DNA of 9,070 bases from Oscillospiraceae bacterium (GCA_017620315.1 JAFZQQ010000404.1:1-9070), one strand, 5' to 3'; counted from the first letter of the stretch, positions 1 through 5,911 are shown. The notes: a model not told the origin generated them from the sequence alone. Numbers and translations are program-made.

Positions 1-728
1 AGAACGCGGTGAAGAAGGACGTCATCGACCGCAATCCCGCCGACCGCGTGGACAAGCCGCGCAAGAACCGCTATCAGGCGTCGCATTATACGCGGGAGGA
101 AATGCTCCGGCTGTTCAGCGTCATCGAGGGCGACCCGCTGGAACCCGCGATCCGCATCGCCGCCTACTATGGCCTGCGGCGCAGCGAGGTGCTGGGGCTC
201 AAGTGGGACGCGATCAACTTCAAGGACAAGACCATCTCCATCCGTCACAAGGTCGTCGAGCTGACGGAGGGCGGCAAGAGCGTCCTGCAGGGCGAGGACG
301 TGCTCAAAACCAAATCCAGCGTCCGCACTCTGCCGCTCCTGCCTGTGATCGAAGACCTGCTCAGGCGGGAGAAGCAGCGGCAGGAGACGTACCGCGGCCT
401 GTTCCGCGGCGCGTACTGCAAGGACTACCTCGACTATGTCTGTGTCGACCAAATGGGGAGCCTGCTTCGCCCGAACTACGTCACCGAGCATTTCGCGTGG
501 ATCATCCAGAAATACGGCCTGCGGAAGATCCGCTTCCACGACCTCAGACATACCGCAGCCTCGTTATTTTTGGCAAACGGCGTGCCGATGAAGCAGATCC
601 AGATCTGGCTGGGACACTCGACCTTCAGCACAACGGCGGATATTTACGCCCATCTGGACGTCTCCGCGCAGCGCGAGACCGGACTCGTCGCCGCGAGCCT
701 GTATGACAGGCGGGCTGCGGGGGAATAG
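1..728 (+). CDS. Tyrosine recombinase/integrase, C-terminal part (5' end outside window)
   Basis: Site-specific DNA recombinase of the phage/Tn916 integrase family, which cuts and rejoins att sites through a covalent tyrosine intermediate. The frame is open from base 3, and the GTG at 9 is probably internal because the text before it reads as the end of the N-terminal core-binding domain; most of that domain lies outside the window. Numbering from that GTG, the full catalytic set is visible: Arg57 (GLRRSE), a beta-hairpin Lys near 102, His177 and Arg180 (HDLRHTAAS), His203 (WLGHS) and the nucleophile Tyr213 (IYAHL). The visible part therefore looks functional. The gene points at a tRNA-Ser, and its stop codon is 1 nt from a pair of arm-type repeats, the usual layout of an integrase at the end of its element. 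The family call is firm; the kind of element (conjugative transposon, phage or island) cannot be read from this window. Confidence 0.95.
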   Translation, partial: NAVKKDVIDRNPADRVDKPRKNRYQASHYTREEMLRLFSVIEGDPLEPAIRIAAYYGLRRSEVLGLKWDAINFKDKTISIRHKVVELTEGGKSVLQGEDVLKTKSSVRTLPLLPVIEDLLRREKQRQETYRGLFRGAYCKDYLDYVCVDQMGSLLRPNYVTEHFAWIIQKYGLRKIRFHDLRHTAASLFLANGVPMKQIQIWLGHSTFSTTADIYAHLDVSAQRETGLVAASLYDRRAAGE

Positions 729-729
729 G

Positions 730-750
730 ATTTCTACGGTTTTTCTACGC
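730..750 (+). repeat. Arm-type integrase-binding repeat pair, int side
   Basis: Two copies of TTTCTACG (731-738 and 742-749) are spaced exactly 11 bp apart, starting 2 nt after the integrase stop codon. The 21-bp block recurs in inverted orientation at 1019-1039 with 20 of 21 positions matching. Paired short direct repeats flanking the crossover core are typical arm sites of Tn916/lambda-type integrases, which bind them with the N-terminal domain. The repeats are seen directly; their role is inferred. Confidence 0.6.
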
Positions 751-836
751 CGAAAATTGCATCTTTCGTCAAAAGTTGCAAAAATGTCCGATTTTTGAAG
801 CACGTTTCGGGGGTGTAGCGGCAGAATCCAGCACAT

Positions 837-881
837 AAAAGTACGGAAACTTATCAATATCAGATAAATTTCCGTACTTTT
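837..881 (-). terminator. Long hairpin directly behind tRNA-Ser, probable bidirectional terminator
   Basis: The arms 837-855 and 863-881 are 19 nt each and pair with a single mismatch around a 7-nt loop (856-862). Both arms end in a run of four A or T, so the structure can act as an intrinsic terminator in either direction. It starts 1 nt beyond the encoded CCA end of the minus-strand tRNA, so it would end the tRNA transcript. In the other direction it would stop transcription leaving the integrase gene. The stem is unusually long for a tRNA terminator. Confidence 0.75.
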
Positions 882-882
882 A

Positions 883-973
883 TGGCGGACAGGGTGGGAT
901 TCGAACCCACGGTACCCTTGCGGGTACACCTGATTTCGAGTCAGGGCCGTTATAACCACTTCGATACCTGTCC
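883..973 (-). tRNA. tRNA-Ser(CGA), complete with encoded CCA
   Basis: Read on the minus strand, the molecule has acceptor arms GGACAGG and CCTGTCC, discriminator G and an encoded CCA. It has a short D arm, anticodon stem CCTGA/TCAGG with loop CTCGAAA, a long class II variable arm (GTACCC-GCAA-GGGTAC) and T arm GTGGG-TTCGAAT-CCCAC. The anticodon is CGA (complement of 936-938), so it decodes serine UCG, a useful codon in a GC-rich genome; UCG might also be read by a wobbling UGA tRNA. All stems pair. The 5' 42 nt are duplicated at 1122-1163. No convincing promoter lies in the 148 bp directly upstream (974-1121), so expression may depend on the promoter beyond the truncated copy. Confidence 0.96.
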
Positions 974-974
974 A
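932..974. repeat. 43-bp direct repeat, copy 1 (att-like core within tRNA-Ser)
   Basis: This segment covers the tRNA from its anticodon-stem 3' strand to its 5' end, plus one base. It is identical to 1122-1164 and in the same orientation, 190 bp apart. Identity stops at 931 against 1121 inside the anticodon stem and at 975 against 1165 just outside the tRNA. An identity block within a tRNA next to an integrase gene is the normal appearance of an att core. Confidence 0.75.
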
Positions 975-1121
975 TATTCAGTTGGCGGCTCGCCGGCGTC
1001 AGGCGAACCTTTGACAAAGCGTAGAAAAAACGTAGAAATTCGGAAGACCCTCGCGTAGAAGGCTTGCGGAAACCCAGCAAAATCAAGGCTTCCGAGGCTC
1101 GGGCGGGAACACGACCGCGAC
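974..1121. mobile_element. Possible remnant or mini-element between two att-like cores
   Basis: These 148 bp lie between the two identical 43-bp cores and contain an inverted copy of the arm-type repeats found beside the integrase. That is what the end of an element served by this integrase should look like, but there is no room for a gene. It may be the stub of a deleted second element, or a minimal integrase-dependent (CIME-like) unit flanked by att sites. The structure is seen; the history is inferred. Confidence 0.4.
1019..1061 (-). repeat. Arm-type integrase-binding repeats, distal side
   Basis: CGTAGAAA occurs at 1020-1027 and 1031-1038 with the same 11-bp spacing as the TTTCTACG pair beside the integrase, in the opposite orientation. 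A third, imperfect copy (CGTAGAAG) is at 1054-1061. Two opposed arm-site pairs on either side of core copy 1 give an attP-like arrangement. Function is inferred from spacing and position. Confidence 0.55.
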
Positions 1122-1164
1122 GATTTCGAGTCAGGGCCGTTATAACCACTTCGATACCTGTCCA
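1122..1164 (-). pseudogene. tRNA-Ser 5'-half fragment (att-like core, copy 2)
   Basis: This is an exact duplicate of the first 42 nt of the tRNA-Ser(CGA) at 883-973, plus one upstream base. Downstream of the anticodon stem it runs into unrelated GC-rich DNA, so it has no variable arm, T arm or acceptor 3' strand and cannot form a tRNA. A near-consensus minus-strand promoter lies 30 nt upstream, suggesting that this is the original 5' end of the chromosomal gene, left behind when integration split it. That direction of events is an inference. Confidence 0.85.
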
Positions 1165-1193
1165 AATATTGTGCGGTTCAAAACCGCTTTGCT

Positions 1194-1222
1194 ATTATGC
1201 CATAAATGATTTTCAGATGCAA
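1194..1222 (-). promoter_or_regulatory. Promoter for the tRNA-Ser locus
   Basis: On the minus strand there is TTGCAT (1222-1217), a 17-bp spacer and CATAAT (1199-1194), a good sigma-A match. It lies 29 bp before the tRNA fragment, with a small hairpin (1173-1187) in the leader. Transcription would cross the truncated half, the 148-bp spacer and the complete tRNA, and end at the hairpin at 837-881. Confidence 0.65.
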
Positions 1223-1352
1223 GCTTTTTTTCTGCTTTGGCGCACTTTTTCGTTTCGCAGCGCGGAACAGCCTCGTTCACGACCGCCGTGGCAAGCCCCC
1301 CCAGAGAGCAAGATATTTTCACCCGGAGGACAAGATCCTTTCAAAAAAGCTC

Positions 1353-1380
1353 TTGACAAATCCGCAAGATGGCATATAAT
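1353..1380 (+). promoter_or_regulatory. Consensus sigma-A promoter of the TetR-CPBP operon
   Basis: Perfect TTGACA (1353-1358) and perfect TATAAT (1375-1380) are separated by 16 bp. The predicted transcription start near 1387 falls inside the 28-bp operator, giving a leader of about 40 nt before the ATG at 1426. Confidence 0.88.
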
Positions 1381-1406
1381 TACAAGCGTTATATAACATT
1401 TGTAAT
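1379..1406. promoter_or_regulatory. 28-bp palindromic operator, probably for the adjacent TetR regulator
   Basis: The half-sites ATTACAAGCGTTAT and ATAACATTTGTAAT are reverse complements at 12 of 14 positions, with perfect ATTACAA/TTGTAAT outer arms. The site overlaps the end of the -10 box and the transcription start, so a bound dimer (or pair of dimers) would block RNA polymerase. TetR-family proteins usually repress their own genes from such sites, so autoregulation is likely; binding is not shown by sequence alone. Confidence 0.75.
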
Positions 1407-1425
1407 ATTTGAGGTTAGTGAGATT

Positions 1426-2001
1426 ATGCCGCCAAAAGCAAAGATAAGTAAGGAAATGATCGTCGCGGCGGGGCTTGAGCTGGTGCGCAGCGAGGGAGCG
1501 GACGCACTGAGCGTACGCGCTGTCGCCGCGAGGCTCGGCTGCTCGACGCAGCCGGTGATGTACCACTATGACACGGTGAGCAGTCTGAGGGCAGATATCT
1601 ATGCCGCCGCGGACGAGCTGCACACGCATTACATCACGCAGCCCGGCGAGAACGGCAAGTACCCCATGCACTCCATCGGGCTGAGATATATCCGTTTTGC
1701 GGACGAAGAAAAAAACCTGTTTCGCTTCCTGTTCCAGTCCGGGTACTTCAACAGCAAAAGCATCCGCGAGCTGCTTGAGGCAGACGAGCTGGAGCCGGTG
1801 ATTCGCGCGCTGTGCGCGCAGACAGGCCTTGCCGCCGATCAGGCGCGCGAGGTGTTCGGAACGCTCTTCATCTGCGTTCACGGCGCAGCGAGCCTGCTTG
1901 CGAACAACTCGATGGAGTTTGACGAAGCATATTTTTCAAGGTTGCTGGAAAACACGCTGACCGGGGCGGTCGGCGCGCTCAAGCGGGAGGAAATGAAATG
2001 A
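1426..2001 (+). CDS. TetR/AcrR-family transcriptional regulator
   Basis: Predicted 191-residue ligand-responsive repressor. Residues 7-50 form the TetR DNA-binding head (ISKEMIVAAGLELVRSEG, then an HTH with AVAARLGCSTQPVMYHY). The C-terminal ligand and dimer domain ends with a VHGAASLL segment near 151-158, like the WHG-type TetR C-terminal domain. The start at 1426 is preferred because it has GAGG (1411-1414) upstream and gives a normal N terminus. The in-frame ATG at 1369 lies within the promoter and could not be transcribed from it. The gene overlaps the CPBP protease gene by 4 nt (ATGA), so the pair are co-translated and probably share the 1379-1406 operator. The inducer is unknown; a membrane-active or cell-envelope signal would fit the partner gene, but that is speculation. 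Confidence 0.92.
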   Translation: MPPKAKISKEMIVAAGLELVRSEGADALSVRAVAARLGCSTQPVMYHYDTVSSLRADIYAAADELHTHYITQPGENGKYPMHSIGLRYIRFADEEKNLFRFLFQSGYFNSKSIRELLEADELEPVIRALCAQTGLAADQAREVFGTLFICVHGAASLLANNSMEFDEAYFSRLLENTLTGAVGALKREEMK

Positions 2002-2750
2002 AAAAGCTGTTTGACAGGAACGAAGTCACCTTCGCGGTCGCACTGATCTTGGTCTACGTCATAGGTTCGAGCATCATGCAGAGCATATCCGAGGCACTGG
2101 GAACGCAGTATCTCGCCGAAGCGGTCTTTAACGTGATATTGACCGCCGTCCTCTTTGCGTTTGTCAGGCGCAGCGGACTCATGCGCCATGTCGGTCTGTG
2201 CCGGAGCGATGTGCCCGCGGCGAAAATGCTGTTCTACATCCCGCTGTTCCTGATTGGGGCAATGTGCGCCTTTTTTGGCCTCGCGCTGCAGTATTCGCCC
2301 GTTGTCGTGGCGTTCCACACAGTCGCGATGCTTTGCGCCGGGTTTCTTGAGGAAGTCATCTTTCGCGGGTTTCTCTTTAAGGGCATCGCGAAGGGAAACC
2401 TCAAAAGTGCCGTCATCATCTCGTCGCTGACCTTCGGCGTCGGACATATCGTGAACCTGTTTTTCAACGATTACGAGCTGTTTGACAGTCTCACCCAGAT
2501 CACCTACGCCGTGATCGTCGGCTTCATGCTGGTGTTCATCTTCCTGCGCACGGGAAGCACGCTGCCCTGCATCGCCTTCCATGCGTTCAACAACGTCATG
2601 ACCGCGTTTGCAAGCGGAGACCGTCTGGTCAGCCTCACGGGCAGCGAGCAGACTGCCGAGCTCATCTGTCTTTCGATCATGATAGCGATCGCACTCGTAT
2701 ATACGATATACATCGTTAAGGCGCTGCCAAAGCGTGAAATAACCGAATAA
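1998..2750 (+). CDS. CPBP-family intramembrane metalloprotease (Abi/CAAX protease-like)
   Basis: A 250-residue polytopic membrane protein of the CPBP (CAAX protease and bacteriocin-processing) family. All three family motifs are present: EEVIFRGF with Glu118, Glu119 and Arg123; FGVGH with Phe146 and His150; and HAFNN with His195 and Asn199. These form the glutamate/histidine active site of Rce1-like enzymes, so the protein should be catalytically competent. Hydrophobic segments cover roughly 11-30, 40-56, 77-97, 101-118, 135-157, 166-184 and 222-241. Bacterial relatives act in bacteriocin self-immunity, peptide maturation or envelope stress, so the substrate cannot be assigned. The ATG overlaps the tetR stop, with GGGAGG (1985-1990) as ribosome site, and the operon ends at the hairpin at 2798-2828. 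Confidence 0.92.
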   Translation: MKKLFDRNEVTFAVALILVYVIGSSIMQSISEALGTQYLAEAVFNVILTAVLFAFVRRSGLMRHVGLCRSDVPAAKMLFYIPLFLIGAMCAFFGLALQYSPVVVAFHTVAMLCAGFLEEVIFRGFLFKGIAKGNLKSAVIISSLTFGVGHIVNLFFNDYELFDSLTQITYAVIVGFMLVFIFLRTGSTLPCIAFHAFNNVMTAFASGDRLVSLTGSEQTAELICLSIMIAIALVYTIYIVKALPKREITE

Positions 2751-2797
2751 GTCAATCAAAAAGCGGCCGGCGGGAGTTCTACGCGGTATAGTTTCTC

Positions 2798-2828
2798 AAA
2801 AAAGGGGCGTCAGCCTCTTTTTTGTTTT
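2798..2828 (+). terminator. Rho-independent terminator of the TetR-CPBP operon
   Basis: An 11-bp stem (2798-2808 with 2813-2823, one G-U pair) closes a GTCA loop and is followed by a T-rich tract (TTTTTTGTTTT). The A-run on the 5' arm means it may also work in reverse. It separates this operon from the ligase-like gene. Confidence 0.9.
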
Positions 2829-2866
2829 GTGCCCAATTCCCTGTATGCGTCAGCCGGAAAGCCGGA

Positions 2867-2894
2867 ACATGGCATATTATGGCCATGTATACAT
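2867..2894. promoter_or_regulatory. Upstream dyads before the ligase-like gene promoter
   Basis: ACATGGC (2867-2873) and GCCATGT (2882-2888) form a perfect 7-bp inverted repeat with an 8-nt spacer. Overlapping it is a perfect 10-bp palindrome, ATGTATACAT (2885-2894). Both lie just upstream of the -35 box at 2901, a usual place for an activator or for the distal half of a looping repressor. No cognate regulator can be named. Confidence 0.45.
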
Positions 2895-2900
2895 CCTCGC

Positions 2901-2929
2901 TTGACAGCGGGAGCCAAAATAGTTAAAAT
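2901..2929 (+). promoter_or_regulatory. Sigma-A promoter of the ligase-VanZ operon
   Basis: Perfect TTGACA (2901-2906), a 17-bp spacer and TAAAAT (2924-2929). The start of transcription is expected near 2936, within the 14-bp palindrome. The leader of about 30 nt carries the ribosome site AGAAGG (2950-2955). Confidence 0.85.
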
Positions 2930-2933
2930 ATAC

Positions 2934-2947
2934 CCCAGTATACTGGG
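2934..2947. promoter_or_regulatory. 14-bp perfect palindrome at the transcription start, candidate operator
   Basis: CCCAGTATACTGGG is a perfect palindrome placed 4 bp after the -10 box, over the predicted start site, so a bound protein would repress. It is too close to the start of the transcript to be a terminator. Its centre is 51 bp from that of the upstream palindrome 2885-2894, which also has a GTATAC core. The regulator is unknown. Confidence 0.6.
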
Positions 2948-2964
2948 AAAGAAGGCGTTCTCGT

Positions 2965-5439
2965 ATGGGACACAGAATTGCAAATAAAGACGATTCCTCC
3001 GTATCCGGCGCGGTAATCTGCATTGTGCTGGGCATGCTGTTTGCCGCGCTGGGATGGCTTGCGTTCGTTCAGATCGGATATAAATATATTACTCTCGCGG
3101 CCGGCGCGGGCATGATTGCGCTGCTGTGCCTTGGCGACATCAGGCGTCTGGGGAAGCTGCCCTCGCTGTTATTGCTGGCGCATTCTGCGTTCACGATGCT
3201 CACGATTTTCTGGGCGTACTCGGGAAAATTCTTCCTCGGCCGCTACGCCACGACCTTTGTTGCGAGCTTCTTTCTGCTTTACGCCATTTTGCGCGGCAAG
3301 GGCAACCATGTTTTTGCGCGCCGCGCGATGTCGATAACGGCGATAGTATCCACGATCTATGCAGTTCTCGGCGTTGAGGCGGTATCAAGCGGACATTTTT
3401 TTGCGTTTGCCCAGAAGATCGCCGGCGACGCGACACCGGATATGCACGGCGGCGCGCGTCTTTATGGCGTTTTCGGAAACTGCAACATTGAGGCCTCGTT
3501 TTACGCCATCGGGATAATCTTCTGTGTTGCGCTTATCTGCGCGGCGGAGAAAAAGATCCTTCGTGCGCTCTGGGCGGCTGCGCTTGCCTGCAACGCCTAC
3601 GCCATGCTGCTTGGCATCAGTATCGGCGCCATAGCCTGTTTTGGCGTCGCGATCATCGTGTATATCCTTATGGCTCACAAGTACCGCGGCGCAGCGCTTC
3701 TTCGCATGATGCTCGGCGCGCTTTGCGCCGTTGCGGGTGTGCTTGCGTTTATCAGCCCGCTCGGCTCGACCTCGGCCGGCATGGAGTTTTACATCATGCT
3801 CGCCATAGCCGCCGCAGCCGTTGTAATTGAGCTGTTGCTGGGCGAACGCCTCTCTGTTGTTCTCTCCGCAAGCGAAAAGCCGGCAATCATTACCGCCTCT
3901 GCCGTGCTTGTGCTGGCAATCGCTTATCTGGCAGTCGGTATGAGCATCTCCGGGCCCGAAACCTTTACCGAAAACCGAAAGAGCATTCAGCGCAGCGTCG
4001 TTCTCAGCGCGGGCGAGCAGACCGCGCTGATCGACTTTGACGGGAAGATCAAACTGACAGTCACTTCAAAGACTCCAGAGCAGGTTATGACCAAGCAGTC
4101 CGACACGCTTTTCAGCGGTACCGCCGACGAGCTCAACGACTCCAAGCTTGAAGTCCCTGCCGGAAGCACGTCATGCACGATCACGTTCTCCGGAGATCCC
4201 GGAGCCGAACTGCGCTCAGTCGTAATCGGCGGAAAAAGAGTTGCGTTGCATTACACGATTCTTCCCGAATTTATCGGCAGGCGCCTTGTCGCTTTATCAG
4301 GCAGCTATTCGCTGCAGCAGCGTCTGACCTATCTTCGCGACGGTCTGAAGCTCTTTGCAATGAGCCCGCTCGTCGGACTGGGCGACGGTGCGTTTGAGAG
4401 CTCGATCACCTCGGTGCAGAGCTACGAGTACGAGGCGGTGCACAGTCACAACCAGTATATGGAATCGCTTATCGAAGGCGGGATCATCGGCTTTACGCTC
4501 TTTACTGCTGGCGTTGTCGCAACCGGCATCGTGCTGTTCAAAGCGCGCGGAAAAATGCGCGGCGGAGCATACGCCCCGTTTTACGGCGCGCTTTGCGCCG
4601 AGTTCATTATGAGCGCGCTGCAAATGCTTTGGGATGTCAGTATGTTCGTGATGGCGTTCATCTGCATGATATATACGCTCTACGGGATTGTCGCTGCTGC
4701 CTGCGCAGAGCCGCTTACGCTCAAAAAGTCCGAGCCGGAGGACGGCGAAGATCGTCCTGAGCCTTACAGAAAGCGTGAGCGCCCCGCGAAAGGGGATACG
4801 CTCTTTGCTCTGCGCGCCGCGTGCTGCGTTCTGCCGCTGCTGTTCACAGTAAGCGTAGGGCTGAACATATACGCGCACGGGCTGATGAACAGGCAGTCCG
4901 CCTCTCTCGGAGAGTTCCTCGGGAACCTCGAAAGCGCTGCGAAGATCGACCTATACGAAAAAAATGACGCAAAGCTCTCCTACGTTCGCGCTGTGATGGA
5001 ATATGACGAACTGGGCTCATATCGGCAGCAGGCCGACAAATACGCCGAGCAGCTCGCAAAGGTGCGCTCAAACGCAATTCCTTATTACCTGGTCGTCTAT
5101 TATCTCAACACGCAGCGCTACATTGAAGCAATAGACGAGGCGAAGACCGCGGCGAGCCTGTCCGCCTCCAACTCCGACACTTGGAACAACTGCGTCGACG
5201 CGATGAAGCAGGTGTTCATCGACAGCGGCAACCGCTCGCCGCTGCTGGACACCGGCGGAGACACGCTGCTGAGAAAGCTTCAGGAGTATCAGGGTATGTT
5301 GGAGGTACGCAACGCCGAAAAGCTCAAGCCTATCAAGCTCAACAAAAACAGCAAGGCATTCTTCCGCGTGCTCGCAAAGCTTGTGGAGTGCAATGGCGAC
5401 AAGGAGGCCATGCTTGGGATCCTGACTTCGGAGGGTTGA
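2965..5439 (+). CDS. O-antigen ligase/polymerase-like (Wzy/WaaL superfamily) membrane protein with helical C-terminal domain
   Basis: An 824-residue membrane protein that probably joins or polymerises lipid-linked saccharides at the outer face of the membrane. Hydrophobic segments crowd residues 14-325, with more at about 506-525, 540-580 and 614-636. The family signature is GLGDGAFE (471-478) followed by the catalytic VHSHNQYMES (492-501, His493, His495, Asn496) in the large external loop. Between helices, residues about 330-437 form a predicted beta-rich ectodomain with strand-like stretches and a Cys at 404. A charged linker (588-611) and a helix lead to a TPR-like helical tail (650-824), so the protein is much longer than a typical 400-450-residue ligase. 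ATG at 2965 follows AGAAGG. In a Gram-positive the acceptor may be a wall polymer, capsule or protein; WaaL, Wzy and PglL activities cannot be told apart here. Confidence 0.85.
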   Translation: MGHRIANKDDSSVSGAVICIVLGMLFAALGWLAFVQIGYKYITLAAGAGMIALLCLGDIRRLGKLPSLLLLAHSAFTMLTIFWAYSGKFFLGRYATTFVASFFLLYAILRGKGNHVFARRAMSITAIVSTIYAVLGVEAVSSGHFFAFAQKIAGDATPDMHGGARLYGVFGNCNIEASFYAIGIIFCVALICAAEKKILRALWAAALACNAYAMLLGISIGAIACFGVAIIVYILMAHKYRGAALLRMMLGALCAVAGVLAFISPLGSTSAGMEFYIMLAIAAAAVVIELLLGERLSVVLSASEKPAIITASAVLVLAIAYLAVGMSISGPETFTENRKSIQRSVVLSAGEQTALIDFDGKIKLTVTSKTPEQVMTKQSDTLFSGTADELNDSKLEVPAGSTSCTITFSGDPGAELRSVVIGGKRVALHYTILPEFIGRRLVALSGSYSLQQRLTYLRDGLKLFAMSPLVGLGDGAFESSITSVQSYEYEAVHSHNQYMESLIEGGIIGFTLFTAGVVATGIVLFKARGKMRGGAYAPFYGALCAEFIMSALQMLWDVSMFVMAFICMIYTLYGIVAAACAEPLTLKKSEPEDGEDRPEPYRKRERPAKGDTLFALRAACCVLPLLFTVSVGLNIYAHGLMNRQSASLGEFLGNLESAAKIDLYEKNDAKLSYVRAVMEYDELGSYRQQADKYAEQLAKVRSNAIPYYLVVYYLNTQRYIEAIDEAKTAASLSASNSDTWNNCVDAMKQVFIDSGNRSPLLDTGGDTLLRKLQEYQGMLEVRNAEKLKPIKLNKNSKAFFRVLAKLVECNGDKEAMLGILTSEG

Positions 5440-5443
5440 TTGC

Positions 5444-5911
5444 GTGGATAATCGCTCAGCCTCTGCCCGGCCCTGGCCGGGCAAGGCATGGAAATATGTT
5501 CTTCCGGTCCTGACGCTTGTTTTTATATGGGGACACTCCTGCGTACCCATCCCGGAATCGAGGGAGGAAAGCGCTCGTGTAGCAGGGTGGCTGACGCCCT
5601 TTCTGGAGCTTTTTGTCGGCGGCGGGAATGTAACCGACCATCTTGTGCGCAAGCTGGCACATTTTGCGGAATTTGCGTTTTTGGGCTTTCAAATCTACCT
5701 GCTGCGCACAGGCAGAAAATGGAGGGATGCCCTGCTCGCGGTCGAATTGAGTTTTTTCGCGGCGTTTCTTGACGAGAGCATACAGATGCTCTCTGGCAGA
5801 GGCGATCAGATCATCGACGTGTGGCTCGACCTCGCCGGCGCCGTCTTCGGTGTGCTCGCCGCTATGCTCATAAGCTGGGTAGTTCGCGGCACAACGCTGT
5901 ATAGAGAATAA
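5444..5911 (+). CDS. VanZ-like family membrane protein
   Basis: A 155-residue small membrane protein. The VanZ-like pattern is clear: an N-terminal helix (17-34, with a WGHS motif), then VRKLAHFAEFAFLG (68-81; Arg69, Lys70, His73, Glu76), FLDESIQMLSGR (108-119; Asp110, Glu111, Gln114, Arg119) and a late DVWLDLAGAVFG (125-136). The helices are roughly 17-34, 70-87, 96-112 and 127-147. VanZ itself gives low-level teicoplanin resistance; the biochemical role of the wider family is unsettled, though an effect on cell-envelope lipids or polymers is commonly supposed. The start is GTG at 5444, chosen because GGAGGG (5430-5435) sits 8 nt before it. It lies 4 nt after the ligase-like gene, so the two are translationally linked and probably serve the same envelope process. 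Confidence 0.9.
   Translation: MDNRSASARPWPGKAWKYVLPVLTLVFIWGHSCVPIPESREESARVAGWLTPFLELFVGGGNVTDHLVRKLAHFAEFAFLGFQIYLLRTGRKWRDALLAVELSFFAAFLDESIQMLSGRGDQIIDVWLDLAGAVFGVLAAMLISWVVRGTTLYRE

Larger units (their letters stand above)
974..1425. other. Gene-free 452-bp region: att remnant, tRNA fragment, divergent promoters
   Basis: No credible coding sequence is present; open frames here overlap the tRNA fragment or promoters and match no family I recognise. From left to right it holds a GC-rich stretch (980-1010), inverted arm-type repeats (1019-1061), a GC-rich stretch of unknown role (1062-1121) and the tRNA-Ser 5'-half fragment (1122-1164). These are followed by a small GCGGTT-CAA-AACCGC hairpin (1173-1187) and a minus-strand promoter (1194-1222). 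Positions 1223-1352 show only T-rich runs and nothing I can name. The tetR promoter and operator (1353-1406) and a ribosome site (GAGG, 1411-1414) complete it. Confidence 0.7.

Noticed and set aside
932..1164. Possible CRISPR or tandem repeat array
   Set aside because: There are only two repeat copies and they are tRNA sequence.
880..1165. Small minus-strand open frames over the tRNA and its fragment
   Set aside because: They read through tRNA sequence and repeat the same residues because the tRNA half is duplicated; no protein is supported.
1064..1396. Plus-strand 110-codon frame across the gene-free region
   Set aside because: It crosses the tRNA fragment, a minus-strand promoter and the tetR promoter, has no ribosome site and resembles no family.
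1369..1425. Longer TetR start (ATG at 1369)
   Set aside because: It lies between the -35 and -10 boxes, upstream of the predicted transcription start, and adds 19 residues unlike TetR N termini.
1213..2759. Minus-strand open frames of 222 and 293 codons opposite tetR and the CPBP gene
   Set aside because: They mirror the codon structure of genes with clear motifs, promoter and ribosome sites on the plus strand.
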